From AP-15 sp963789025 (GTDB lineage: Bacteria; Pseudomonadota; Alphaproteobacteria; ATCC43930; CGMCC-115725), in NCBI GenBank assembly GCA_963789025.1, contig CAWBIT010000003.1, forward strand, positions 186,001-250,000: DNA of 64,000 bases, written 5' to 3'. The position numbers and the translations under genes are program-made. A model generated the notes under the pieces. That model saw only the letters and a list, made by a program, of their open reading frames with translations. It made no database searches and had not been told where the DNA came from. Below are positions 27,678 to 36,752 of the stretch, in pieces (the stretch's first letter is position 1; each line of letters starts with the position of its first letter).

Positions 27678-27842
27678 TCAGCTCTTGATTTCACCTTCCT
27701 GAGCCTCGCGCTCGACTTTCTGCGCCTGCAGCTGAAGATTCCATCCCAGGTCGTTCAGTTCATCGAAAAACTTGCGGCAACCTGCTCGCGCCAGCCGGAA
27801 GGCTCTTTCGGAATCCAGCCGCAACTGTCTCGCATCTGCCAT
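27678..27842 (-). CDS. Small helical protein (54 aa)
   Basis: The frame reads MADARQLRLDSERAFRLARA, GCRKFFDELNDLGWNLQLQA and ends QKVEREAQEGEIKS. It is a charged, fully helical protein with a tryptophan in its centre. GGAGAGG precedes the ATG at ideal spacing, which supports it as real despite its size. Its family is unknown; similar short charged proteins are common in rhizobial stress regions. Confidence 0.55.
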   Translation of the reverse strand: MADARQLRLDSERAFRLARAGCRKFFDELNDLGWNLQLQAQKVEREAQEGEIKS

Positions 27843-27958
27843 GCCACCTCTCCATCACCATTGGGCCCGAAGCACGTGCATCAGCGAACTCACTCGGAGG
27901 ACAACCGCTGCCGGCTTCAATCCCTCCTGAGTCTACTGGCAGGTGGCGGATAACGAAT

Positions 27959-27974
27959 AGGTTCGGAATCTACC
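27959..27974. promoter_or_regulatory. Divergent copy of the repeated TCTACC motif
   Basis: AGGTTCGGAATCTACC shares GAATCTACC with the six motif copies of the stress island but has TTCGG in place of TTCCG. No gene starts within 100 bp on the + strand, since IS256 has been inserted nearby. Two more variants of this type (TCGG...TTCTACCTAC) lie at 36744 and 40768. Confidence 0.25.
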
Positions 27975-28116
27975 TATGCCGAGGAAGCTGCTGCATAAAG
28001 GAGTTTGTTGGAAGGGCAATTGGCCCTGTCGTGGCGATCGGTGCCGGCCGTGTCTCGCCTATCTTACTGGTGCTGCTATGATCGAGGGAGAATACGCGTT
28101 AATTCCTGGCGCCGTG

Positions 28117-29518
28117 GAGCTATGGCCAGAAGTTGGTGACGGCGTGACCGGGTAAGGCGGCGTATCGTGGTGGTGTTCAATGCCTCCACTTCTCCAATGA
28201 AGGAGTGATACGCCGTGTCCGACAGTAACGTGATCAAGCTCACCCAGCCAGGGGCCTTCACCGATTCCTTGACGGAGATCCTGCGCAGCGGCGCGCGTGC
28301 GCTGCTGACCCAGGCGGTCGAGGCGGAAGTTGCTGAGTTTCTCGCAAAGCATGCCGATCTGAAGACCGAGACGGGCCAACAGCGTGTCGTGCGCCACGGC
28401 CATCTTCCGGAACGCGAGATCATGACGGGCATCGGCCCGGTCGCGGTTCGCCAGCCGCGTGTGCGCGACCGCGAAGCTACCGAGGGCGAGCGCATCCGGT
28501 ATTCGCCATCGATCCTGCCGCGGTACGCGCGGCGGTCGAAGAGCCTTGAGGTGCTGATCCCTATCCTCTACCTGAAGGGCATCTCAACCGGCGACTTCGA
28601 AGAAGCGCTGGCGGCGCTCGTCGGTAAGGACGCGTCAGGTCTCTCGGCGTCGACCATCGCCCGCCTCAAGGAGGCGTGGAGCGAGGAGCATGCGCGCTGG
28701 CAGAAACGCGATTTGTCGGCAAAGCACTACGTCTACTTCTGGGCCGACGGCATTCATTTAGAGGCGCGACTCGAGGAGCAGGCGCAGTGCATCCTGGTCA
28801 TCATCGGCGCGACGCCTGAAGGCAGGAAGGAGCTTGTCGGGTTCACCGACGGCATGCGCGAGAGCTCACAATCGTGGCGTGATCTGCTGCTGGATGTGAG
28901 GCGCCGCGGCCTGACGACTGGGCCGCAGATTGCGGTCGCTGACGGGGCGCTCGGCTTCTGGAAAGCGCTTGGCGAGGTGTGGCCGACAACCCGCGAGCAA
29001 CGCTGCTGGGTGCACAAGACCGCCAACATCCTGAACAAGCTGCCAAAGAGCCTGCACACCAAGGCCAAGCGCGCGCTGCAGGAGATCTGGATGGCTGAGA
29101 CCAAGAAGGATGCCGTTGCGGCATTGGAAGCCTTTGTCGAAACCTACCAGGTCAAATACAAGAGAGCTGCCGATTGCCTGACCAAGGATCGCGATGCGCT
29201 GCTGGCGTTCTACGATTTCCCCGCCGAGCACTGGAAGCACTTACGAACCACGAACCCCATCGAAAGCACCTTTGCGACCGTCCGGCATCGCACCGTCCGA
29301 TCAAAAGGCTGCCTGTCGAATAAGACCGCGCTCGCCATGGTCTTCAAGCTTGTCGAGGGCGCGCAGAAGAGTTGGCGCCGCATCGACGGCCACAACCAGT
29401 TGCCAAAACTGATCCTGGGTGTGAAGTTCGCCGACGGGATCGAGGTCATCGGCACTTCTGCCGCGCCTCAAGCCGCCGCCTGATCCTTCAGGCCGTCACC
29501 AAAATTCGGCGATAGCTC
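28117..29518 (+). mobile_element. IS256-family insertion sequence, complete
   Basis: Terminal inverted repeats of about 27 bp: the left starts GAGCTATGGCCAGAAGTTGG and the right, read inward, GAGCTATCGCCGAATTTTGG, both ending TGACGGC. The 9-bp sequence GGCGCCGTG flanks both ends (28108-28116 and 29519-29527), an intact target duplication. The transposase is uninterrupted. This is the youngest insertion in the window. Confidence 0.9.
28215..29483 (+). CDS. IS256-family transposase
   Basis: The 422-residue protein has the mutator-type transposase layout with DDE residues in YVYFWADGIHLEARL, IAVADGALGFWKALGEVWPT and TTNPIESTFATVRHRT, and the CWVHKTANIL motif after the second aspartate. GAAGGAGTG precedes the GTG/ATG region. 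It catalyses movement of the surrounding element. No lesion is visible. Confidence 0.95.
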   Translation: MSDSNVIKLTQPGAFTDSLTEILRSGARALLTQAVEAEVAEFLAKHADLKTETGQQRVVRHGHLPEREIMTGIGPVAVRQPRVRDREATEGERIRYSPSILPRYARRSKSLEVLIPILYLKGISTGDFEEALAALVGKDASGLSASTIARLKEAWSEEHARWQKRDLSAKHYVYFWADGIHLEARLEEQAQCILVIIGATPEGRKELVGFTDGMRESSQSWRDLLLDVRRRGLTTGPQIAVADGALGFWKALGEVWPTTREQRCWVHKTANILNKLPKSLHTKAKRALQEIWMAETKKDAVAALEAFVETYQVKYKRAADCLTKDRDALLAFYDFPAEHWKHLRTTNPIESTFATVRHRTVRSKGCLSNKTALAMVFKLVEGAQKSWRRIDGHNQLPKLILGVKFADGIEVIGTSAAPQAAA

Positions 29519-29681
29519 GGCGCCGTGGCAGCTCAGCCGACTTCCTCGCTTCGAGAACCGTCGCCTGGGATTCGAGCCTCTCTGCTAACGCAAGCAAAGT
29601 TCTTTCGATACGAGCGCTCTTGCCGATCGCCCCGCGGCGACACTCAGCTGCTTCGACTCTCAGCAATTTTGGTGAGTACAT

Positions 29682-30142
29682 TTTATCCACCTGGCCATTG
29701 CTACGCCCAGGCCAGAGGTTGGTTGGTCGAACGCCCCAGTAGATGCTGGCTTCTCCATCGTTGTGTCTGACCTCGCTTTCGCAATCGCCGTTGTGGCTTG
29801 ACCTCACCACCGTGTCACCAGCTCCGCCGTTCCCCCTCAAATCTTCAAAATCGGCTTGTTCTGCGCGTTCGACCGCTAACGCGATCGTTCGTGGAGGGAC
29901 GATGGCTCCGTGGGGACAATTCCCCTCGGAGCGGCCAGGGCGGTTTGTGGTGCCGCCGGTTTGGGGGCTTCTCGGCTGCGGATGCTCTCGCGGCGTCGGA
30001 AGATGGCGTCGCGCATACACATGGGGATCATGCGATCGCGCTACGAGGGGTCATTCTCGCCACCCCGTCCCGCAGGTTCGTTCGCCTAATACCTTTACCA
30101 ATCGGCGGCTACTTTTCTTGAAGCATTGCATCCCTACGAATG
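29682..30142. other. Gene-free stretch
   Basis: About 460 bp upstream of the split small gene and before the Crp-type gene. Long frames exist but are unsupported. The end holds the first copy of the repeated motif. Confidence 0.35.
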
Positions 30143-30163
30143 AGTAGTTTCCGAGCCTACCGG
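30143..30163 (+). promoter_or_regulatory. Repeated AGTAGTTTCCGA..CTACC motif, copy 1
   Basis: AGTAGTTTCCGAGCCTACCG lies 31 bp before the preferred start of the Crp-type gene. The motif is an interrupted inverted repeat (GTAG and CTAC). See the finding on the six copies. Confidence 0.5.
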
Positions 30164-30193
30164 GGACGGACTATTGGCGATCATTTAGAGCGT

Positions 30194-30910
30194 ATGAATG
30201 CTCTATCAATCTGGCCCCGCAATCGGCTTTTTCTCGCCCTGCCATCCTCCGATCTCCAGCAGCTTATGCCGGAGCTTCAACAGATACGCTGCGAACGCGG
30301 GCAGGTCCTGATGGATGCTGATAGTCCGCTCGACCATGTATTCTTCCCCGACAGCGGTGTCGTCTCGGTGGTGGCGGTCTATGCGGACGGCAACATCATT
30401 GAAATGGCAACGATCGGTAGGGAGGGTTGCACTTCTGTGCAAGCCATCTTTGGTGCCGAGCGTTCCTCCGTCCGGCTTCTCGTTCAGATCCCGGGGGACG
30501 CAACAAGGATGTCGCGCACGGCGTTCACACGGGCCATCGGGTCGATGCCGTCGTTCCGAACTCTGATGTACGCTTACGCCCAAGCCTTTCTCGAGCAGGT
30601 CCTGGTGTCGGTAGCGTGCAACGGGGCGCACAGCCTCAAGCAGCGGCTGGCGCGTTGGCTACTCACGATGCGTGACCGCGGTGACGGCGACGCACTGCTG
30701 ATCACTCAGAGCCTGCTCGCCGAAATGCTGGGCGTCCAGAGGCCAACCGTCACCAATGCCGTCCGAGGGATGGAACGTGCCGGTTTGATTCAGCGCGGCC
30801 GACGGCAAGTCTCGATACTTGATCGGCAGGGCCTCGTGGCGGCATCTTGTGAATGCTATCAGTTGGTCCGGGCGCGGATCGCTTTTCACCTTCCCAAAAC
30901 ATACACATAA
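30194..30910 (+). CDS. Crp/Fnr-family transcriptional regulator
   Basis: The 238-residue protein has a cyclic-nucleotide-binding-like barrel (IRCERGQVLMDADSPLDHVF, FPDSGVVSVVAVYADGNIIE) and a C-terminal winged helix with LLAEMLGVQRPTVTNAVRGM. The usual cAMP-binding residues and Fnr cysteines are not evident, as in the many rhizobial Crp-like proteins of unknown ligand. The ATG at 30194 is preferred; an upstream ATG at 30140 would put the repeated motif inside the gene. The next gene is a giant sensor protein after a perfect palindrome, which may be its target. Confidence 0.8.
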   Translation: MNALSIWPRNRLFLALPSSDLQQLMPELQQIRCERGQVLMDADSPLDHVFFPDSGVVSVVAVYADGNIIEMATIGREGCTSVQAIFGAERSSVRLLVQIPGDATRMSRTAFTRAIGSMPSFRTLMYAYAQAFLEQVLVSVACNGAHSLKQRLARWLLTMRDRGDGDALLITQSLLAEMLGVQRPTVTNAVRGMERAGLIQRGRRQVSILDRQGLVAASCECYQLVRARIAFHLPKTYT

Positions 30911-30929
30911 AAAGCGAGCCCGCACCGGT

Positions 30930-30949
30930 TCGGTAATGTACATTACCGA
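30930..30949. promoter_or_regulatory. Perfect 20-bp palindrome
   Basis: TCGGTAATGTACATTACCGA is fully self-complementary. It lies 20 bp after the Crp-type gene and about 135 bp before the sensor gene. It has no T-run, so an operator for a dimeric regulator is more likely than a terminator. Confidence 0.55.
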
Positions 30950-31083
30950 CAATACCCCCCGATGCGTTCACAATCAAGACTGGCGGGAAGCTAACGTCAG
31001 CTCTCTGACACGGTTAAGATGTATCGCATATCGGTTCCTGAAGAACGTCTTTGCGAGATGCCGAAGGACGAGCCTGCATTGCT

Positions 31084-34000
31084 ATGAAGGGACAGGGTAC
31101 ACGAAAGACCGCAGCGGCTCGCCCGCCGTCGAGCCGGCATTCGTCGCGAAAGCGCCTCTCGCCACCCGCGGCTGAGAGCTTCCCGGTCGTTGGGCTCGGC
31201 GCTTCGGCGGGTGGCCTCGATGCCTTCCGGAGGCTGCTCGCCGTGCTCCCCGCCGGCACCGGCATGGCCTTCATTCTGATCCAGCACCTCGATCCGACGC
31301 ATGTGAGCATGATGGTCGATTTGTTGGCCGGCCACACGCCGTTGAAGGTACAGCAAGCCGCGGACGGGATGCCGCTCGAGCGCGAGCATGTCTATCTCAT
31401 TCCGCCGGGTACCTATCTCTCGATCCGCGGCGGTGCCCTGCGACTCTCCGAACCGCGGGAGCGCCACGGTGCGCGCCTGCCGTTCGATTTCTTCCTTCGC
31501 TCGTTGGCGGAAGAGCTCGGCGCACGCGCGATCTGCGTGATCCTCTCGGGAACCGGAGGCGACGGCAGCCTGGGGCTGAAGGCGGTCAAGGAGCAGGGCG
31601 GGCTCGTCATCGCGCAGGATCCCGACGACGCCGAGTATGACGGCATGCCGCGAAGCGCAATTATGACGGGCGCCGTGGACCTCGTGCTCCCCGTAGCGAA
31701 GATTCCCGAAATCATCGCCAAATACGGCCGGCAGATGGTCCTCAACGGTGGGCGGAAGGGCCCGGCGTCGGACGATCATCCCCCGGATCTCTTGGCAGAG
31801 ATCATCGATCTTCTGCGCACAAAGACCTCGCACGATTTCGCGCTATACAAGCCGGGCACATTGTTGCGCCGGATCGAGCGGCGCATGGCGCTGGCCACGG
31901 TCGATGACAGCGGCCGGTATCTCGACATGCTGCGGCGGAATTCAGGTGAGCTCGAGCTCCTCGCCAAGGACCTGCTGATCAACGTCACCAGCTTCTTTCG
32001 CGACCCCAAGGCCTTCGAGTTGCTGGCGAAGGAGGTGATACCCGATCTCGTCCACCGACACCCCTCGGACCGGCCGCTCCGGATCTGGGTTGCCGGCTGC
32101 AGCACCGGTGAGGAGACCTATTCCCTCGCCATGTTGTTTCTCGAGGATATCGCGGCGGCGAAGCGGAGCATCAAGCTGCAGGTCTTCGCCTCCGATGTCG
32201 ACGAGGATGCGGTCGCTCTCGCCCGCGAGGGACGCTATCCGGAGGCGATTGCAGCAGATGTGTCGCCGGAGCGGCTCGCCCGCTTCTTTATTCAAGAGGA
32301 ACACAGCTATCGGGTCATGCCGGAGTTGCGCGGGGTGGTGGTCTTCACGGTGCAGGATGTGTTGGCCGATCCGCCGTTCTCGCGCCTAGACCTGATCTCC
32401 TGCCGTAACCTCCTGATCTATTTGCGCCCCGAGGCGCAGGAGAAGGTTCTTTTGCTGTTCCATTTCGCGCTCCGCGAGGGCGGCGTTCTGATGCTCGGCA
32501 GCTCCGAGACGGTGGGCAGCCTCGACGACCGGTTCGAGCCCATCTCCAAGACGCAGCGGATCTATCGGCAGATCGGCCATCGCCGGCCCGGGGAAGCGGA
32601 TTTTCCGATCGGTCCGGGAGGAGGCACGCGGACGCTTTGGCCAGGACGGACGCCCCGGGCGGCGGCACCGGGCATCAGCGCTCGCGACCTCACACAACGG
32701 CTGCTGCTCGAGAGCTATGCGCCCGCTTCGGTCCTGATCAACGGCAAGCACGAGTGCCTGTATTACTCGGGACCGACCGACCGCTATTTGCAGGTGGCCG
32801 CGGGCGAGCCCAGCCGCGATCTGCTCGACATGGCACGCGAGGGGCTGCGCAACAACCTCAGGGCGGCGATCCAACAGGCGAGCCGGGAGCACGCGCTCAC
32901 GATCGCCACGGGCGCGCAGGCGAGCTATGGCGGCAATGCTGTCGCGGTCCGCATCGAGGTCCATCCGGTGCAGAGCGCGGGCGAGGAGTTGCTGCTGGTC
33001 AGCTTCTTCGACGAACCTGAGCGCGAGCCGAGGTCGGGCCGACCGGTCGAGCCGGCGGATGACCTCTCGCGGGTTGCCGAGCTAGAGCGAGAGCTCGACG
33101 CGACCCGCAAGGAGCTGCAGAGCGCCATCCACGAACTAGAGATCGCCAACGAGGAGCAGAAGGCGATCAACCAGGAAGCCATGTCGGCGAACGAGGAGTT
33201 CCAGTCGACCAACGAAGAGCTGATGACCTCGCGGGAGGAGCTGCAATCACTCAATGAAGAACTCACCGCCCTCAACAGCCAGCTTCAGGAAACGCTCGAA
33301 CGCCAGCGCAGCACGTCGAACGACCTGCAAAACATCCTGGACAGCTCCGGCGTCGCGACGCTGTTCCTGGACGGCGACCTCAACATCCGCTTCTTCACGC
33401 CGGCGGCCAAGTCGCTGTTCCGCGTCATCGCCACCGACATCGGCCGGCCGCTCGCCGACCTGGCCCGCCGCATCAACGACACGCGCCTGCTCGCAGACGC
33501 CGGGACGGTTCTTGCCGGCCATGTGCCGCCGAACCGCGAGGTCGAGGCCGACAACGGAGCGTGGTACACTCGTCGCATTCTGCCCTACCGCACCCAGGAC
33601 GCCCAGGTTGCCGGGGTGGTTATCACCTTCGCCGACATATCCGAGAGGAAAACCGCCGAACGGGCAATCGAGGCAGCGCGGTCCTATTCCGACAGCATCA
33701 TCAACACCATTCGCCAGCCGCTCGTCGTGCTCGACGAGGACCTCAACGTCATCTCCGCGAGCCGCTCTTTTTACAGCATCTTTTCGATCGAGCCCGAGCA
33801 GGCCGTGGGCCGACAACTCGACGCAGTCGATGAGGGCCGCCTCGATATCGCGGCGCTGCGTGTCTTTCTCGACCACCTCCGAAACGGCGAGCGAGTCGTC
33901 GCGGATCACGAAATCGTCGTCGACCTGCCGCGGCGGGGAATGCGATCACTGCTCGTGAGCGCGCTGGAGATTTGCGACGAGCCTTTAGCCACGCGGAAAA

Positions 34001-36012
34001 TCCTGCTGGCGCTCGAAGACATCACCGAACGCAAGTATGCGGCGCAGGCTTTGGAGGCTGCCAAACAGCAGGCCGAACAGGCCAATCTCGGCAAGTCCCG
34101 ATTCCTTGCCGCCGCCAGCCATGATCTGCGCCAGCCGTTGCAGACGATCAGCCTACTGCATGAATTGTTGGTGAAGAAGGTCAAGGACGAAACCACGTTG
34201 AAGCTGGTCGGCAAACTCGACGAAACCGTGAGCACTATGTCGAGCATGCTGGACACGCTCCTCGACATCAACCAGCTCGAGGCCGGGATCGTCCGCCGAG
34301 AGATGGTCGATTTCCCGATCAATGCACTGCTCGAGCATCTGCGGACGCAGTTCAGCTTCCATGCGGCGGCGCACGGCCTTGGCTGGCGCGTCGTCCCGAG
34401 CAGCCTCAGCGTGCGCAGCGATCCCCGCCTGCTCGAGCAGATGATCCGCAACCTGCTCTCGAACGCGGTGAAATACACCAATAAAGGCAAGATCCTGCTC
34501 GGCTGCCGGCGGCGCGGCGACAAGCTGCGTATCGAGGTCTGGGACACCGGGATCGGCATTCCCGAAGAGGAACTCACAGCGATTTTCGGCGAGTTCCATC
34601 AGCTCGACAACTTGGCGCGCGAGCGCAGCAAGGGCCTCGGCCTCGGTCTGGCCATTGTCGAGCGCCTGGCAGACCTACTGGGCCACGCTGTCGATGTCCG
34701 ATCTCGTCCGGGCAAGGGCTCGGCCTTCGCCGTCGAGGTTCCGCTCCTCGGAGGGGATACGCCGGCATGGCAACCTCGGCACGTCGCGCCAGAGGCAACG
34801 GAAAGCGGACATCAGAGCGGCGCAATCCTGATCGTCGAGGACGACCCTTCGGTGCGCGAGATGCTCGCGCTCCTGCTCGAAAACGAGGGTCACCGCACGA
34901 CAACTGCCGAGGATGGGAGAAAGGCGCTCGAATTGGCGGCGCGAAGGGCGATACGCCCGGACCTCGTCGTCTCCGACTACAATCTGCCGAAGGGTCTGAA
35001 CGGCCTACAGGTCGTCGCCGGCCTGCGGGAGACCCTCGATCACGAGATGCCGGCCATCATCCTCACCGGCGACATCTCGACCGACACCTTGCGCGAGATC
35101 GCCCAGGGGGGACACCTACACCTGAACAAGCCGGTGAAGGCGAAGGAGCTGATGGACCTGATCCGGCGCTGCCTCGCTCAACCGCCGCCGGCGGCGAAAG
35201 CGAGCACCCGACAGCCCGCCCCTGCCGGCGGACCGCGACTGCCGACCGTCTTCGTGGTCGACGACGACAGGGCAGTGCGGGAAGCAATGCGCGATCTGCT
35301 CCAGCAAGATGGCCGGACGGTCGAGCTCTACGCCAGTTCCGAGGCGTTCCTCGAGGCCTATCATCCTGGCCGCGAAGGCTGCCTCCTGGTCGATGCCCGG
35401 ATGCCCGGCATGGGTGGGCTGCAACTGCTGCAGCGGCTAAAGAGTGAGGGAACTCGGCTGCCGGCCATCATGATCACCGGCCAGGGCGACGTGCGGATGG
35501 CAGTCGAGGCGATGCAGGCCGGGGCTGCGGATTTTATCGAAAAGCCAGTCGGCCGCGGCGAACTGCTCGCCAGCATCGAGCACGCTTTGGAACACACCGG
35601 CGATTCGGCCAAGTTGTCGGCTCTGCGGGAGGCGGCAGCGGCGCGCCTCGCCGGTCTGACCGCGCGCCAGCGCCAGATCATGAAGCTGGTGCTGGGCGGT
35701 CACCCCAGCAAGAACATTGCCGCCGACCTCGGAATCAGCCAGCGCACGGTCGAGAATCATCGCGCCGCCGTCATGAAGAAGTCCGGCTCGCACTCGCTTT
35801 CGGCGCTGATCCGCTTGGTGCTCGCCGCCGACCCGGGCGACCGCGGCGCAATCTCTCGGCTGACCGACAGCGCGGCGCAGCTGGCCGAGAGGATCCTGGG
35901 CGCCGATCCTAGGTCGCGCCCAGGCTGGACCGGCGCGCAGCAACATTTCCGCATTTCCGAGTCTCCATTGAAAAATAATCTCCAAATAACCATATCAATA
36001 ATTGCACGGTAG
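31084..36012 (+). CDS. CheB-CheR-PAS-PAS-histidine kinase-REC-REC-LuxR HTH fusion protein
   Basis: About 1642 residues in one frame. A CheB methylesterase domain (about 36-219) has the catalytic triad Ser41 (GASAGG), His68 (IQHLDP) and Asp160 (GTGGDGS). A CheR methyltransferase follows (239-492; SAM site WVAGCSTGEETYS), then a degenerate PAS-like part and a Glu-rich coiled coil (about 664-743). Two PAS domains (746-852, 866-983) lead to HisKA with His1013 (ASHDLRQPLQ) and HATPase_c (NLLSNAVKYTN, GLGLGLAIVERL). Two receivers follow, with Asp1298 (VVSDYNLP) and Asp1437 (LLVDARMPG). A FixJ/LuxR helix-turn-helix ends the chain (TARQRQIMKLVLGG, NIAADLGISQRTVENHRA). The start is uncertain (ATG at 31051 also possible). 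It is probably cytoplasmic: no membrane helix is seen. Confidence 0.9.
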   Translation: MKGQGTRKTAAARPPSSRHSSRKRLSPPAAESFPVVGLGASAGGLDAFRRLLAVLPAGTGMAFILIQHLDPTHVSMMVDLLAGHTPLKVQQAADGMPLEREHVYLIPPGTYLSIRGGALRLSEPRERHGARLPFDFFLRSLAEELGARAICVILSGTGGDGSLGLKAVKEQGGLVIAQDPDDAEYDGMPRSAIMTGAVDLVLPVAKIPEIIAKYGRQMVLNGGRKGPASDDHPPDLLAEIIDLLRTKTSHDFALYKPGTLLRRIERRMALATVDDSGRYLDMLRRNSGELELLAKDLLINVTSFFRDPKAFELLAKEVIPDLVHRHPSDRPLRIWVAGCSTGEETYSLAMLFLEDIAAAKRSIKLQVFASDVDEDAVALAREGRYPEAIAADVSPERLARFFIQEEHSYRVMPELRGVVVFTVQDVLADPPFSRLDLISCRNLLIYLRPEAQEKVLLLFHFALREGGVLMLGSSETVGSLDDRFEPISKTQRIYRQIGHRRPGEADFPIGPGGGTRTLWPGRTPRAAAPGISARDLTQRLLLESYAPASVLINGKHECLYYSGPTDRYLQVAAGEPSRDLLDMAREGLRNNLRAAIQQASREHALTIATGAQASYGGNAVAVRIEVHPVQSAGEELLLVSFFDEPEREPRSGRPVEPADDLSRVAELERELDATRKELQSAIHELEIANEEQKAINQEAMSANEEFQSTNEELMTSREELQSLNEELTALNSQLQETLERQRSTSNDLQNILDSSGVATLFLDGDLNIRFFTPAAKSLFRVIATDIGRPLADLARRINDTRLLADAGTVLAGHVPPNREVEADNGAWYTRRILPYRTQDAQVAGVVITFADISERKTAERAIEAARSYSDSIINTIRQPLVVLDEDLNVISASRSFYSIFSIEPEQAVGRQLDAVDEGRLDIAALRVFLDHLRNGERVVADHEIVVDLPRRGMRSLLVSALEICDEPLATRKILLALEDITERKYAAQALEAAKQQAEQANLGKSRFLAAASHDLRQPLQTISLLHELLVKKVKDETTLKLVGKLDETVSTMSSMLDTLLDINQLEAGIVRREMVDFPINALLEHLRTQFSFHAAAHGLGWRVVPSSLSVRSDPRLLEQMIRNLLSNAVKYTNKGKILLGCRRRGDKLRIEVWDTGIGIPEEELTAIFGEFHQLDNLARERSKGLGLGLAIVERLADLLGHAVDVRSRPGKGSAFAVEVPLLGGDTPAWQPRHVAPEATESGHQSGAILIVEDDPSVREMLALLLENEGHRTTTAEDGRKALELAARRAIRPDLVVSDYNLPKGLNGLQVVAGLRETLDHEMPAIILTGDISTDTLREIAQGGHLHLNKPVKAKELMDLIRRCLAQPPPAAKASTRQPAPAGGPRLPTVFVVDDDRAVREAMRDLLQQDGRTVELYASSEAFLEAYHPGREGCLLVDARMPGMGGLQLLQRLKSEGTRLPAIMITGQGDVRMAVEAMQAGAADFIEKPVGRGELLASIEHALEHTGDSAKLSALREAAAARLAGLTARQRQIMKLVLGGHPSKNIAADLGISQRTVENHRAAVMKKSGSHSLSALIRLVLAADPGDRGAISRLTDSAAQLAERILGADPRSRPGWTGAQQHFRISESPLKNNLQITISIIAR

Positions 36013-36096
36013 CTACTTCAGGATCGTGCATCAAGATTGGCATATGGCTCGTTGGCCAGGTGTCAATATCCATGTTGCTCACAGGAGGATATGGTC

Positions 36097-36594
36097 ATGG
36101 ATCGTTTCGATTTCTCTCCGTTGTTCCGCTCGACGATTGGCTTCGATCGTCTGACCCGCCTGGTCGATGCGGCGACCCGCGTTGACAGCGCGTCTCTCGC
36201 CTACCCCCCTTACAACATCGAGAAGACCGGCGAGGACGCCTACCGGCTGACGATGGCCGTGGCCGGGTTCTCGCCCGCAGAGCTCGACATCACCGTTCAG
36301 GAGAACACGCTCCTGGTGACGGGCAAGGCGCAGAAGGAGGACGAGAACGGCGGCGGCTATCTGCACCGCGGCATCGCCCGGCGCACCTTCGAGCGCCGCT
36401 TTAGCCTCGCCGACCACATGAAGGTCGTGGGGGCCAGCCTCGACAATGGCTTGCTTTATGTCGACGTGGTTCGCGAAGTGCCCGAGGCAGCCAAGCCGCG
36501 CACGATCAGGATCGGCACTGCGGTCGAGACCGTGCAGCCGCAGGTGACGGAGCAAAAAGCGCAACCGCAGGTGACGGAGCAAAAGGCGGCCTAA
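36097..36594 (+). CDS. Small heat-shock protein Hsp20 (alpha-crystallin)
   Basis: The 165-residue protein has the IbpA-like start (MDRFDFSPLFRSTIGFDRLT) and the alpha-crystallin domain: YNIEKTGEDAYRLTMAVAGF, TVQENTLLVTGKAQKED, RGIARRTFERRFSLADHMKV and GLLYVDVVREVPE. The IxI-like tail region contains TIRIGTAVE, followed by a duplicated QPQVTEQKA block at the C-terminus. It holds unfolded proteins in the cytoplasm. ATG at 36097 is chosen since AGGAGG is 8 bp before it; ATG at 36091 is too close. A strong terminator follows. Confidence 0.93.
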   Translation: MDRFDFSPLFRSTIGFDRLTRLVDAATRVDSASLAYPPYNIEKTGEDAYRLTMAVAGFSPAELDITVQENTLLVTGKAQKEDENGGGYLHRGIARRTFERRFSLADHMKVVGASLDNGLLYVDVVREVPEAAKPRTIRIGTAVETVQPQVTEQKAQPQVTEQKAA

Positions 36595-36626
36595 TCGGCG
36601 CGCCGAACGGCACTGCCCGAATGTCG

Positions 36627-36660
36627 AAACGCCCCCGAAATTTTGGGGGCGTTTTGTTTT
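36627..36660 (+). terminator. Rho-independent terminator of the hsp20 gene
   Basis: AAACGCCCCC and GGGGGCGTTT form a 10-bp stem around GAAATTTT, followed by TGTTTT. It stands 33 bp after the hsp20 stop. Confidence 0.9.
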
Positions 36661-36752
36661 CGGTGTATAAATCGGCGGCTTTCCTCTAGCCTGCGCCATT
36701 TGCTGAAGAGGGCGGTAAATTAATTCAGACCGACCCGCACCGGGTCGGCATT

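Larger units (their letters stand above)
28076..29681 (-). pseudogene. Small gene split by IS256 insertion
   Basis: From the ATG at 29681 (AGGTGG before it) the codons read MYSPKLLRVEAAECRRGAIG, KSARIERTLLALAERLESQA and TVLEARKSAELPRR, up to the IS end. Removing IS256 and one copy of the 9-bp duplication, the frame continues QELTRILPRS and stops at 28076. The intact product would have had about 65 residues, of the helical 'EAAECRR' type frequent in Bradyrhizobium. The insertion removes its C-terminus. Confidence 0.65.
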
